Shown here: piece after piece, positions 22,203 to 33,169 of the stretch | How the letters are laid out: the number at the start of each line of letters is the position of its first letter | Position numbering within the stretch: the first letter of the stretch is position 1 | Program-made: the position numbers and the translations under genes | The notes under the pieces: generated by a model | Seen by the model: the letters and a program-made list of their open reading frames with translations, nothing else | Database searches by the model: none | Told to the model about the DNA's origin: nothing | Assembly (NCBI GenBank): GCA_011037195.1 | Contig: JAAEAF010002542.1 | Location: 17,226-81,225 of the forward strand | DNA: 64,000 nt | Reading direction: 5' to 3' | Source of the DNA: Triatoma infestans | Lineage: Eukaryota; Arthropoda; Insecta; Hemiptera; Reduviidae

Positions 22203-22560
22203 ATATGATGAGATTGTAGGGCATGGGATGCGAAAACAGGATCGGGATTTGGAGCAATAACATATACAGTATACACACTAAAGGAGTGGAGGATTGTTTC
22301 CGGGTAGGAACGGATATAGGAGAGGAAGTATATATAGGAGAGGATGTAAGTAGATATACAGAAGATATATAGGAGAGGAGCAAGGACACTGCCTTTGGAA
22401 ACACCAGCTTGGCTTGGAAAGATAGAAGTTCTGGAAGAACCAAAACAAACCTGGAAGGAACGATCACACAAATATGATAAAATATGTTGGCTGAAAGAAA
22501 AAATAGGTATTTAGTTGATGTGACCAGAATGTACACTGGGAGATGCTGGTCTAACGAATA
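22126..22560 (-). pseudogene. Jockey-type RT fragment, tandem copy 2
   Basis: Same content as 21790-22125: CDRSFQVCFGSSRTS, GVSKGSVLAPLLY (QG changed to KG), NPDPVFASHALQSH. Differs by an expanded GT run (22150-22193) and a small internal repeat (atataggagagg). Both units end 'gggagatgctggtctaacga', marking the duplication joint. Confidence 0.7.
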
Positions 22561-23590
22561 GAATAATAGGGGAGAAGCAGTTGCTACGGTGAACTATTTA
22601 CGAAACAGATTGCCAACTAAACCAGTGGACAAAACTCCATATGGAATGGAAATCCACTAAATCTGACACACATAAGAAAGTTTGGATGGAAATTAATAGC
22701 TCACATACCGAATAAGGGAAACAAATGTAGATGAACATCATTAGAAGGATGCTAATTGGATACTTTCAAATATCAAAGAATCCTGATTCTAGAAAATGAT
22801 GAAATGTGATTTAGTAGAAACGTTGTTTTCATTGAAAATGTCAGTGAATGTAGAGATCGAAAGATAGAAAAGATGAAGATAAGAATATTGATAAACAATG
22901 CAGAACATGAATGTCAAAAAGAATGTAATGATAATAATTTATTATTACTTATTTAATTTAGTATCACAATTTAATGAACCCACTTTTACTCAAGATGTTT
23001 TTTAGATGCTATCATCGATTTAATCTGAATTAAAAGAGAATGATTTCGTTTTAGAAAAGAAAAAAAACATCCATTTCAGCAGTTCAAGAAGATCAAAAAG
23101 GATAACAAAAAAAGTTGTAGTTTAAGATGGGAACTGAAGGGGAAGTTTTTGTACAAGTGAAAAAAGTTCTATCTTAGACGGAAATAGAAAATCATCCTAA
23201 GCGACGAGAAAGAAACTTTTGGGTAACATAGAGAGATTTAAATCAAGGTTATTCATAACCAAAACCCACTTTCTAAGGGCAAATTTGAAGCGTTTTCGAG
23301 GGGAATTGGACTTTATCAAACCTAGTAGTTGAATGGGAGAGGGGCGCACAAATTTGACTCTATCTATCAATCTGTTGTAAGTTAGGATTGGAGCTAGAGG
23401 AACTCGTGTTGATGTTACAAACCTTTTTGTTTTTCTTATTGCGAGTTCGTTTTTAAATTTTCAAAATTGAGTTTTCACTCAAATTGATTGTAATTAATAC
23501 TGGAAATATAATATGATTTTGAAGTACTCTCAAATCGAAAAAAATGTTTGTAGCGGCTTATGTATGTATTTGCACAACAAACTATCTCAA
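22561..23590. other. Intergenic stretch
   Basis: No recognised feature; purine-rich with decayed reading frames. Confidence 0.4.
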
Positions 23591-23591
23591 A

Positions 23592-23990
23592 ATCCTAGTA
23601 AGAGGAAGTATTACAAATCGTGTCATATTTTCGATAATGAAATTTTCACCCGAAATACACGTATCGAGCTCCATGAGTCAAAAAATGTGCTTTTGGAAAA
23701 ATAAAAGGTCGAGTGCGTTGCGTTGCGTGCGTCGTTGTGTGTGTCGTGTGGTGTGTGTGTGTGAATAGCATAGCTCAAAAACGAAAGTAAGTTATCTGTC
23801 AAATTCTCTAAGGGAAAATCTATCATGTTATTGATGCTTTCTCCTCCCCCTCCCCAACTTTTCTGCGATTTTCTCAAAAAATGACTCCAACGATTTCCTT
23901 GAAAATTGAAATATTAACTATATAGATATAAACCTATCACTTTTATTTGTGACATTTTTTGGAAAAAAATATATTTTTTTTTTGGGGGGT
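23592..23990 (+). mobile_element. HINE-like copy, 3'-truncated
   Basis: Begins TCCTAGTAAGAGGAAGTATT, continues 'attttcgataatgaaatttt', a GT run (23735-23763), 'agctcaaaaacgaaag', 'gcgattttctcaaaaaatga'. The second unit and hairpin end are missing. Confidence 0.65.
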
Positions 23991-24023
23991 GGAATATGTG
24001 ACATTAGGATTCAAATGTATGTA

Positions 24024-24326
24024 TAATGGGTATGATGAAGGGCAGAAATGGTTTGGTTTGAATGAACAAACTAGATATGGGTGAACACTATAAAGTAAAA
24101 AGTGACACTGACTGCCTGGGCTTTATATTAAAATGGTAGAGTATGGTAGAGTGGTAAATGGTAAGGTAAATGACACGTTGTGACTGGCGAGAGAACTCTG
24201 TTGTACATCTGTCTCCCGTCATTGTATTTATGCAGTTTCTCCCACTCTAATCCAAGAGAGTGGTCCTGTCCCATTTTTGTCTCTCTTTCTCTGTTATGGG
24301 ATCCTTTCTTTGGATCCTATTACATG
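24024..24326 (-). mobile_element. Solo LTR-like repeat, copy 2 (subfamily)
   Basis: Minus strand starts TGTAATAGGATCC, then GAGAAAGAGAGACA, then TTAGAGTGGGAGAAACTGCA with TAAATACAATGACGGG, and 'gcccaggcagtcagtgtcac'. Shares the last block with the cluster at 45669-46280. Ends approximate. Confidence 0.6.
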
Positions 24327-24597
24327 TTTACGTTCAATATTATGGTCTCTTTAGCTTGAAATCGTTATTTAATTTAATTTTTAAAGTTATTCTCATTATT
24401 TAATTGTCAGGTGAATCTCCCTCCAACAATAGAGTTTACAAAATTAGACCCCCACGTGTTGTTTCCATTTTAAGGAAAATTTACCCCTTTAACAACCCAA
24501 ACACGGTGTTCCTTTCCCACCCAGCTACCATGACCATATCTCCTCCCTTTGACCTAGTTTAAGAGTTTAGTTTTAAAATACAATTAAAAAGACCAGT

Positions 24598-24775
24598 CAG
24601 TGTATAAACTGAATTTGCTCTGTGCAAGTCTGTGTTATCACACAGTGTGTGAAAAAGGCATCCTGAAGATGGGCGAACGCCAAAAAACTGCTCGATGACC
24701 ACAAAATCAAGCAGGCTACTGTGGCAAATGTCTCTGATGCTTTCCAGCTCTGCGGAACCAGTCACCACAACAATT
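24598..24775 (+). repeat. Foldback G1, single right arm
   Basis: Reads 'agtgtataaactgaatttgc', 'gcatcctgaagatgggcgaa', 'gatgaccacaaaatcaagca' and 'agctctgcggaaccagtcac'. No left partner. Confidence 0.7.
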
Positions 24776-25785
24776 ATTGTCTCTTTATAATGTAATCATT
24801 CTGTACTTGCTACTGTTGGTAAGTTGGCATTTGTTTCCCTGTATGTCTATGTCAGGACGTATGAACTAGACTTGAAATTTAAAGGAAATATTTATTCCTT
24901 TTTATTAATTACATATTTCAATTAATTATTACACTTCGTGGATATATAGTTTCTATAAAAGTTTTGTTACGTTTATCATAGTGTTTGAATTATTTGTTAT
25001 TATTATAACTATAAAAAAAATTAATTCCCTACATTTTTCAACCCACATTATTAGCGATTTATTATTATCGAAAATATGAAATATATTGAACAAGAGAGAG
25101 AAGTACTCCTCGCCCCTTGCTTACTGTTGTAGAAAGTGTAGCTATTCACAAAACTCTTGACCCCTTCCTTGTATAACTTGCCATCACAACCATGTGGGCG
25201 GTAACAACAGAAATCAATTATTAAAAGATGCGGGACATGTGCAATGATATTATTATTCATTGCACATGGAGTAACTTAATCAATCACGGTATTTAACAAT
25301 GTTGATAGTATCATCGCTTAGAATATTTTGTTAAAAATAATTAATAAATATTTTAAAATATTATAAAAAGTTATTCTAATTAATAGTTATAATAAAAGTT
25401 TTTTTTATGAATAGTTTTACTAAAGTTAATAAAAAATACAGTAGTTACTACATATTTGTTACAAAACTGGGAACTGGCCAAGTTTAGTTTACATGGAAAC
25501 ACTGCTCTAGCCCAGGCTGAACACAATGAATTTAAATTACATTTCCATCTCCTCTGATAGATCACTTCCTAATGCTATCGATTATATCTCAAATTCATTC
25601 CATATGGGCGTTTACATTTCAATATAATCCTCTAATTAATTTTACCATTAATTATAGTTACTGTTGAAACGATATATATATTTGCTGTGTATGGTAGCAG
25701 AATTTGATGAGCACACAAAACTAACTATTGCACTTTTTACGTAAGTTACATTTTGACGATATACTGGAAAATAAGAATGAGTATA
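24776..25785. other. AT-rich intergenic stretch
   Basis: No gene or repeat recognised. Confidence 0.4.
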
Positions 25786-26702
25786 CAGGGTGTCTCAGTT
25801 CCTGATCACCAAACTCTAGAAATCAGTTGTACAATTCAAATATAACAAAAAAATGTTTAGTAAAATTTTTCCAAAAAGTCCTTCATTAGTGAGATATTTC
25901 ACATTTTGTGTTTTTCCAACAACTTGTTACTAACTTACCGAAAAAAAAAACCGCTAATAATTTTAGATATGCTGGCGTACAACAAATTTGATTGTACCAT
26001 TCGAAAGAGCATTAGATTTCCTGTCTGAAAGTATTGTTTTCAATTGTCAATGTCACTTACAAAGATAGCCACAATATTCAGTTCAAATATTTGCAAAATT
26101 TTTTGTACATTTCCTGATTTAAAAAAAAATGAATAAATAAACTCGTCAAATTTTATAAAATCTTCTTCGTCTAATGGACTTTACATTGGTATACCCAGAT
26201 ATGAAAATAATTAAATGCAAATAGAGTTTTGAACACGATGATTGAATGTTAGAAAACGTTGATCAAATTCAACATTTTTTAAGGAGGGGAGGGAATGAAT
26301 CACGAACTCGTAAATAAAACAAGGACTTTCACAAAAAATCAAATCAGAAAGGTTCACATTAAAAAAGAATATGTTTCTTCTTTAATTTTATTAGATCATA
26401 TCTTCTAAAATAATATAAATAAATAAAAAATTACATTAAAAATTGTTTAATGTTTTTAGAAGAACTGCTCAAAGAGTCTCCATCCTTCTAGAATACAAAG
26501 CTGATTTCTTCGTCGAATTGAATTCACAGCCTTCAGAGTTATACGGTTATTTTCACTGATTCTGTCAAAAGCATCTAATATCCGCTGCTGCAGCTGATCT
26601 CGTTTCTCAATTTCTACTGAATAGACCTCCGATTTTAATATTCCCCATAGGAAAAATCCAATGGTGTCAAATCCGGGCTGCTGGGCACAGCCCCCTTACG
26701 GG
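25786..26702 (-). mobile_element. DNA transposon fragment with CAGGGTGTCTC end
   Basis: The low-coordinate end reads TACAGGGTGTCTCAG, a terminus common to many insect DNA elements. The other end is cut at about 26702, inside the transposase. The middle is AT-rich and non-coding. Confidence 0.55.
26456..26702 (-). pseudogene. DDE transposase C-terminal fragment (Tc1/mariner-related)
   Basis: The minus-strand frame has SPDLTPLDF, then, after a 1-nt frameshift, LWGILKSEVYSVEIEKRDQL, an 'RILDAFDRISEN' helix, and ends EGWRLFEQFF-stop at 26456. SPDLTPLDFFLWG is the third-acidic-residue region of DDE_3-type transposases found in many arthropod elements. Only about 80 residues survive; the N-terminal DNA-binding domain and first two catalytic residues are gone. 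Confidence 0.7.
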
Positions 26703-26861
26703 ACCATACCTACCTCTTCATACCTAGCCTCATAATTTTGTTCCATCCGCTCTTCCTTTTTACGAGGATATATATATATATAATATAGGATTACCTATAA
26801 TAATTAAGGATTTCCCTTAATTAATATCTTATCCGGTTTTAATAGTGGAGGTTTTAGTCTG

Positions 26862-27165
26862 TTGTGGTGGTTGGTTACGCAGAGCTGGAAAGCATCAGAG
26901 ACATTTTCCGTGGTAGCCTGCTTCATTTTGTGGTCATCGACCGGTTTCGGGCGTTCGCCCCATCTTCAGGATGCGTTTTTCAGCAAATTGGGATAAAAAA
27001 AGATGTGATAAAAAGCTGAATTTGCTTGTGCAAGTTGTTGTATCACCACTGTCTGACAAACGGCATCGTGAAGATGACGAACGCCCGAAACCGGTCGATG
27101 AAAACACACACAAAAATGAGCAGGCACCCACGGAAAATGTCTCTGAGTTTTTAGTATCTCTGTTT
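26862..27165. repeat. Foldback G1 copy 3
   Basis: Left arm TGTGGTGGTTGGTTACGCAG to 'ttcaggatgcgtttttcag'; the right arm from about 27018 is its diverged complement ('aacgcccgaaaccggtcgat', 'ggaaaatgtctctgag'). Central loop short. Confidence 0.75.
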
Positions 27166-27193
27166 TTGCATTTAGATCTTAAAAGTTGCTAAT

Positions 27194-27226
27194 GTATATA
27201 TATATATATATACTATATATACATTA
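27194..27226. repeat. (TA)n palindrome
   Basis: TATATATATATATATA with flanking AATGTATA/TATACATT. Confidence 0.7.
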
Positions 27227-28303
27227 GGCAAGGAGCAATATCGTTGAGTTACAAAGAGAATTCGTCCGACCGGACAAACCATCCGGATTCAGTAGTCGAT
27301 TCAGCCAGCATGAACCATTCGAAAAGAAAGAGAGCTTAAATTTTAATTGAAGCTAGAAACTGTTTTTATCAAGCGCTAAAAGAAAAGGAATTTTAACGTT
27401 GTAAGCTAAGCAGACATTTCCACTTAGACTTCAGACATTTACGAGGACAGCTCCAACAAAAACGGGGACTTCAATATGAATTTAGATGTCATCGATTCTT
27501 CAAGAAGAAACAATGATACTAATCAGTCCAAATTAAACAAAAATTATCAAAATTGCGAAAATCTCCCATAATTGAGTGCGTCAAAAAGCCTCAAGCAAGA
27601 CGAAAAAAATTACAAATACCTGGGATTTGATATTAGTGAAATAGGATAAGTGATTTAGGAAATCTAGGAAACAGTTGCTGCAGCCAACAGTCTGTTCAGT
27701 GCATTGAAATGGAGTTTTACATCGGAGATCTTATTAAATGGCGATGCTGGTAGTTTGCGATTCCATATTCTGCCTTTTCTTAAGGATTTTCCTGAATCTT
27801 TGATTCTGAGGATTAAATGTACTTGGTTAGATGACGAAGTTTATAAGTGAAGTTCGGATTGAATCAAAGAACAACTTAATGAGCTTCAATCTTGAGGTCA
27901 AATTAGTCGACGCACTTTTAGAGCCGCAGAGAATTCGATGAATTGCCCAGTACTACGAAAGTACCCAGAACACAAGTTTATGAAGTGAATGATCTTTGAA
28001 GTAAAGGTAGAAAATAGAAAAGCAAGAGGTAGGCCTATTTTGATCAATAATGGTTAGAGCGGTTTGAATTCAAAATGAACGTAAAATTAAGATAAAAATG
28101 AATTTAGATTTTGTTGCCATTTTGTAAAGTAAATACTACATACCCAAATAGACGCAATTAATTTGGTTTCGTCGTCCGACTTCAGTGCTTAATTTATAAG
28201 AATTCATTTAATGCGCCATTTATATTAGGAAATGGAGACGTACTTGATTGATGATTGTGACGAAAGAAATTAGCTTACGCATTGACGTTGAATTCAGATA
28301 ACC
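27227..28303 (+). other. Possible decayed coding sequence, unidentified
   Basis: Less AT-rich than neighbours. Several stop-separated plus-strand pieces read like protein: YKYLGFDIS near 27620, SLRFHILPFLKDFPESLILR near 27757, SRRTFRAAENSMNC near 27910. YLGFDI recalls the RT thumb of LINEs, but no other motif supports this. Confidence 0.3.
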
Positions 28304-28484
28304 TACTAGGGCAAAGTGAAAAGTTCTCGACTTAACCCGTAGATGTTACTGCTACAAATGAAATTAGTGTTTTGTTACGTTGGAACACTTTGTTTCAAAA
28401 GTAAATACCAAATGTGAATTTGATCAGACAAATAGTTTGTTTTATACGGCTTTTAAGGTAAGCGAGTTGTGTGTTTTTGACAAA

Positions 28485-29527
28485 ATGAATAAACTTGAAT
28501 TCCGTTCCGCCATGAAATTCTTCTTTTGGATGGTTTATCGGCAACAGAAATTCATCCAAAGTTGATGAAAATGTATAAGGAGTTATCTTCCTTCGTTATC
28601 AACAGTAAAAAAATGGGCACCTGAGTTTAAACGTGATCGTACATTGTTTGAAGATGATCCATGTGAAGGACGGCCAAAAACTGCAACTACCGAAGTAAAT
28701 ATCGAGACGATACACAATATGGTTCTAGATGATCGACGAATAAAGGTGTATGGGATAGCTAAGCTGCAGGGCATCTCAAAAGAAAGAATACGACACATTT
28801 TACACAAAGAACTTAATATGAGAAAGCTTTGTACAAGAAGAATGCCGCATTTGTTAAACGCTGATCACAAACAAATGAGGAATCGAGTTGTTCAGCAACG
28901 ATTGTGTTGTTTTCAGAAGAATCCAATCGATTTTCTGCGCCTATTTGTTACGATGGATGAAACGTGGGTTCACCACTTTATACCTCAGTCAAAACAACAG
29001 TCCAAGCAGTGGGTAGAAGCCAGGTGGCATTGCACCGAAGAAAACAATGACAATTGTATCGGCTGGAAAGGTTATGGCTAGTCTTTTTTGGGATTCCAAA
29101 GGGATTCTTTTAATTGGCTATCTGCCAAAAGGGTCAGACAATTAATGGGGAATACTGCGCACATCTTCTTGACCAGCTAGATGATAAAAGGCCCTCTCAA
29201 ATAGAAAAAAAAAATAGAAAAAAAAATAGGAAAAAATAGAAAAAATAATCCTCTTTCACCAGGACAATGCATCCGCCCATACAAAGGCGCTTTGGCAATG
29301 AGTAAATTGAGGGATTTGAAGTATGAATTGTTGGAACATCCTTCTTATTCCCCCATATTTGGCTCTCTCTGACTTTCATCTATTCCCAGATCTTAAGAAG
29401 TTTGTGGCTGGAAAACGTTTTTGCGTCAACGAAGAGGTAGCAGCGGTAAATGGATACTACCAGAATCGTACTCTTCAGGAACGAAATCCAGTTATTGGAG
29501 AAACGTTGTGCAAAGTGTATTGAACTA
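28485..29527 (+). pseudogene. mariner transposase (DD34D), frameshifted
   Basis: Starts MNKLEFRSAMKF at 28485. After a 1-nt shift it reads LDGLSATEIHPKLMK and VKKWAPEFKRDR, the N-terminal helix-turn-helix, then DDPCEGRPKTATT (GRPK linker) and VTMDETWVHHFIP with the first catalytic Asp at 28956-28958. Next come SLFWDSKGILL, then an A-rich insertion (29203-29247) that breaks the frame, FHQDNASAHTK with the second Asp at 29263-29265, and LSDFHLFPDLKKF with the third Asp at 29371-29373. The C-terminus is interrupted at the LINE and resumes after it at 30843. All three Asp are still present but at least four frame breaks kill the protein. Confidence 0.9.
29514..29527. repeat. LINE target-site duplication, left copy
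   Basis: AGTGTATTGAACTA, repeated perfectly at 30829-30842. It lies in the last codons of the mariner transposase. Confidence 0.92.
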
Positions 29528-30828
29528 TATATATATATATTGTATTCAGCTACCGCTGGTTACGAGAGTAGTGTATTTATAAGCATAATATTGCATTGAA
29601 AAAATTATTGGAAATGGTAACATCAATTACATTCTAAACTTAAACGTTACAAAAAGTATTTACATAAGGATTTACTTCTTATATTTGTGATATTGTGGAA
29701 TGCATATTATTTTTACAACTATCAATCATTCATTGCACCAGCCATACATAATACCTCATACATTCTGTTCACTCACATGCTGGTCCCTTAAAGTAAGTAT
29801 GCCAGAAAATATATTGTACAATCTACAGACATCTTGTTTATTTTGTCTGGTTAAGATTATTTTAATTTTTTCACAGTTTTGACCGGTCAGTGGGGTAGAA
29901 AGTAGCTTTCTGCATTCATTATATTTAGGGCACTGCAGCAGTAGATGCACTACATCCTCCGGGGCATCAAGTTCGCAAGCGGGGCATTTGCGATCGCTGA
30001 TAATTATCACGCTATTTTCTTTCGTTGAGAATTTCATTATGTGTTTTCACCAGCCTTATTTGAGCGAATATATGCCGCCACTATAAAACTGACTGAAACC
30101 AGACTGCGAGAGAAGTTCCAGGTCTTTTCCTCTCAAATAAGATTCTGCCACCTTAACAACTGACAAAATTTTACTCTTTGTGAGTGACTCCAGACACTTC
30201 AGGTCTATGAGTTGGGAGCAACCAATGATATTAAAGAGCTCCGCGGCCTGAGATACCCAATTGTATTTTGTTTCACAGCCCGCACGGTTGTGAATTTCTA
30301 ACAGCTTTCTGAAACATATTTTTGGCAGTCTTGTGTTGTCCATGTTTTCCAGATGTCTCAACCACAGCAGAACTGCCTTCAGCACATCTCTCTCTATCGA
30401 ATAATTCTCTGTGTCCAGCCTAACAGCAAAAGCCGGTGTCGAGCGGACAATCCCTAACAGCCTTTTAAAGTAGGATGCCTGGACTCTATTTAAGTTTTGA
30501 ATGTAGCGCACTTCTCACTAAAGATTCATATATTCTAGTTTGAGCTTCCCATGTTTGCATTTTACATTTACACAAGAACGATAATGTAGAATTTACGGCC
30601 ATATTTGTTTTGTTTGTCATGTAATTCGATGCCTGCGCGAATAAGGAGGAGCTTGCGAGTGGGACACCAAGATAAACATATTGATTCACGCATTCGATTT
30701 CCTGCCCCTCGTACCAGAATTTTCTCCTTGCGCGGCGGCCAGAGCTTTTACAAACCTTCAAAATTTCTATCTTTTTCGCGTTAACCCGCAAACCATTTAA
30801 TTTGCAATATTCTTCTAGAGCCCGGAGT
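29528..30828 (-). mobile_element. 5'-truncated LINE inside mariner
   Basis: Bounded by the 14-bp duplication. Minus-strand element of 1301 bp ending in a (TA)n run at 29528-29541. Encodes an RT C-terminus and zinc motif. Confidence 0.9.
29756..30828 (-). pseudogene. LINE ORF2 C-terminal half
   Basis: The first segment (minus, from 30828) reads LNGLRVNAKKIEILK and CVNQYVYLGVPLASS, the RT thumb region. The second (30511-30056) reads RYIQNLNRVQASYFKRLLG and RLPKICFRKLLEIHNRAGC, the helical connection. The third (to 29756) has C-x2-C...H...C (CPACELDAPEDVVHLLLQCP), the terminal zinc-like motif, followed by a short tail. The segments are in different frames, so at least two frameshifts. Domain order matches the LINE at 5455-6788 (YLGVP, CxxC-x8-H-x5-C), suggesting the same clade. 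Endonuclease and RT catalytic core absent. Confidence 0.85.
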
Positions 30829-30842
30829 AGTGTATTGAACTA
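30829..30842. repeat. LINE target-site duplication, right copy
   Basis: AGTGTATTGAACTA, partner of 29514-29527; mariner sequence resumes immediately after. Confidence 0.92.
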
Positions 30843-30937
30843 AAGGGATAATAAATTGAGAAATAAATGCATTTTTAAAATAAAAAAAATACTCATTTTT
30901 CACTATTAGGCCGAGAACTTTTCATCTTGCCCACGTA

Positions 30938-32108
30938 TCTCACTGAAGCGAGCAATAAAACTGCATTTTCATGACAAAATTACCTTTCTTAATAATTCCA
31001 ATAAAATGGATTATTACATTAAAAATATTCGAGCATTTATTAAAAACACCTTTTTCTACTTTTTGCTTTTAAGTATTGTTTTGTTTCATCTGCCTTTTTT
31101 ACCATGTATTTTATTTCCATTGTGCTCTTTATTGTGTTATATTTTTAAAGGTTTCATTTCTAATCTCGTTCGATAGTCTACAATATATTATTCTGAATGC
31201 ATGTTTTCTGATTTTGGAATTCAACTTTTTTTTTTTTTCTTTCTTTCTTTCTTTATTCAGCTCTTTTTATCTTTTATTTATTTTTGAATAAAACATGTAG
31301 AATATGCGGTCAAACATTAAAAGGAACTCAATTCTCACTCGACCTCGATACATTTATTCAGTTGCATAAGTTCAGTCTCTCCCCACCCACCCCTCTTTAA
31401 ATAAAATAATAACAATATAAATAAAAAATAAAAAAAAGATCACAAACCACAACAAGATTTGTCCATGAGATATCATTTAATATTTATGGTAGTAAATTTA
31501 TTATTTATTAAATGGAATAGAGGAAAAGATTGATGTGTGTTAAGTGTTGTTGTAACGCAATGTGAGTGACCACGTGTATACAAAAAAAAAAAAAAACATT
31601 TCTATAAAAAAGGCTCCATTCACCTCTGTACGTAAATAGTTTGGGTTGTTTATATATATAGTTAGCCAGGTGGAGGTTGTAATATAAGCTGTTTATAGAA
31701 TAATGAAATATTTTCTATAATATATTATAGAAATTATTATTTAGTGTCCAATAATAATTTTTTGATGAATACATAACAAAGTATCCTTTACTTTTCGCTT
31801 AAAATTAAGTGTTACGAATTTTGAGATTGAGTTTACACCCAAAAATAGATGCTTATGACAGAAAACTGGTATAAATAACAAAATAAAATAAATTTGTTTT
31901 TCCTTACTACAATTTTCTGGTTTTCATAAAAATGTGAATAAAGTAAAAAAAGTAAAAAGGAAATATATAACTTTATTGGTAATGTTTGCGTGTCATCTTT
32001 GCGCAGGAACCATACTAATCCCTACGGTATCGTTTTAATTTTAGTAATAGTACGGACGAAACAAGTTTGAGCTTCTTGTGACATCTTCATTTTTGAGATA
32101 TTCTGCTA

Positions 32109-32114
<6 letters not shown>
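30938..32114. other. AT-rich intergenic stretch with simple repeats
   Basis: T run and (TTTC)n near 31229-31256, A run at 31581-31595, CA microsatellite 32109-32145. No gene recognised. Confidence 0.45.
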
Positions 32115-32147
<33 letters not shown>

Positions 32148-32265
32148 AGACCATTCGCCAAAAATTTGGGGGGATGGGGGGTTAAGGGGAAGCAGAAACA
32201 TGTATTTCCAGAGAAAACTCAATTTCGTAAATCTGTTCACGATCGCAATACTTCCTGTTACTAGA
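32115..32265 (-). mobile_element. HINE-like 5'-end fragment
   Basis: Minus-strand piece: CA run, 'agaccattcgccaaaaattt', 'tatttccagagaaaactcaa', 'gatcgcaatacttcctgtta', 'ctagaagtaa'. Confidence 0.5.
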
Positions 32266-32334
32266 AGTAATAAATATATTTTGTGGTAAAAAATATTTGG
32301 ACTAAAGATGGTAGGCTGAATAGGAAAAGGATTA

Positions 32335-32535
32335 GCTCAATGGTTGCGTGATGTATTCTCAAGCTTAAGTCCTGGTTTCGAGTCCAGTGCTAAGCTTAGA
32401 TTTCTCTTCCTAGAAGCATCTGCATCTCATAGTTTGGTGATGAGAGAACTCAGTGCTGATGAGAGAACTCTGTCCGTAGGCCGGACTGACTAGGCTACCG
32501 GCGCCACTGATCTTAAATGTTGACGCGCCTTAAAT
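32335..32535 (+). mobile_element. SINE family C (tRNA-derived), copy 1
   Basis: A box TTAGCTCAATGGTTGCGTG, B box GTTTCGAGTCC, then a body with 'tctcttcctagaagcatctg' and 'tgatgagagaactc' (tandem twice), ending 'gacgcgccttaaat'. Related to 56178-56395 and the minus copy at 58500-58735. Confidence 0.75.
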
Positions 32536-32649
32536 TTAATAAAAATAAAATAAACTGAATTCCATTTAGTATTTTCTTTCTACACTAGAGGCTTGTAATG
32601 TTATCTAATAATGTTGGATAAAAACCGTTTATTTATATTTATATGAGAT

Positions 32650-33090
32650 AAATATTACTATGTTTATTGCAGGGCTGAGGCACTCTAAGATATTCCTGGC
32701 GAACTCCTCAAAGATTCGCACACACTATATTCTCGGCAGTATGAAATTGGAGTCAAGGAGAATTACTGCCCTAGTTACAGGGCATTGCCTTTTAAGGAAG
32801 CATCTGCATAATATGAGTCTCTCTGCGGACCCACTTTGCAGGAAATGTGGATGAGACACTGTTTCATCTTCTTGGAGAGTGCTGCAGAGTGCTGCCGCAG
32901 ACGATTCCTGAAATTTGGCACCCACACTTTGGAGCCGAAGGCGGGATCAGTAATTTCACTAGCCTCAGCCCCTGGCGTTCTTTAATGATACAGCGCTGAT
33001 GTGAGGCGTCTTTACAGGGTGCACAATGGGCCCATCTGAGATCTAAGTGCTGAACCTCCTTTTGGATGCCCCGAGTTTCTAGATTAGATT
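32650..33090 (+). pseudogene. LINE RNase H C-terminal remnant
   Basis: Frame reads LRHSKIFLANSSKIRTH, then LESRRITALVTGHCLLRKHL, HNMSLSADPLCRKCG, then after a frameshift DETVSHLLGECC. This TGHC...CxxC...H...C arrangement matches the tails of the LINEs at 1-395, 15775-17236 and 58949-59792. No catalytic RNase H residues remain. Likely 5'-truncated I-type LINE. Confidence 0.7.
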
Positions 33091-33158
33091 AGACCACCAA
33101 GTTACTTTTTCACATGTTATTTTGCTGAAGGAAATTTTTGATATTTGTTTGGTAATAT

Positions 33159-33169
33159 TAGGAGTATTT
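33159..33169. repeat. Jockey LINE target-site duplication, left copy
   Basis: TAGGAGTATTT, repeated at 34044-34054. Confidence 0.8.

Larger units (their letters stand above)
28306..30935 (+). mobile_element. mariner transposon, split by a LINE
   Basis: TA dinucleotides flank it (28304-28305 and 30936-30937). Terminal inverted repeats: GGGCAAAGTGAAAAGTTCTC on the left, complement of GAGAACTTTTCATCTTGCCC on the right. Without the LINE and one duplication the length is about 1315 bp, the normal mariner size. Confidence 0.92.

Noticed and set aside
22126..22536. Frame of 136 codons reading through a GT array
   Set aside because: It is a Jockey RT remnant plus microsatellite (His-Thr run), not a gene.
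32109..32145. Regular short repeats suggesting a CRISPR-like array
   Set aside because: Simple CA dinucleotide microsatellite in eukaryotic DNA; no spacer structure.
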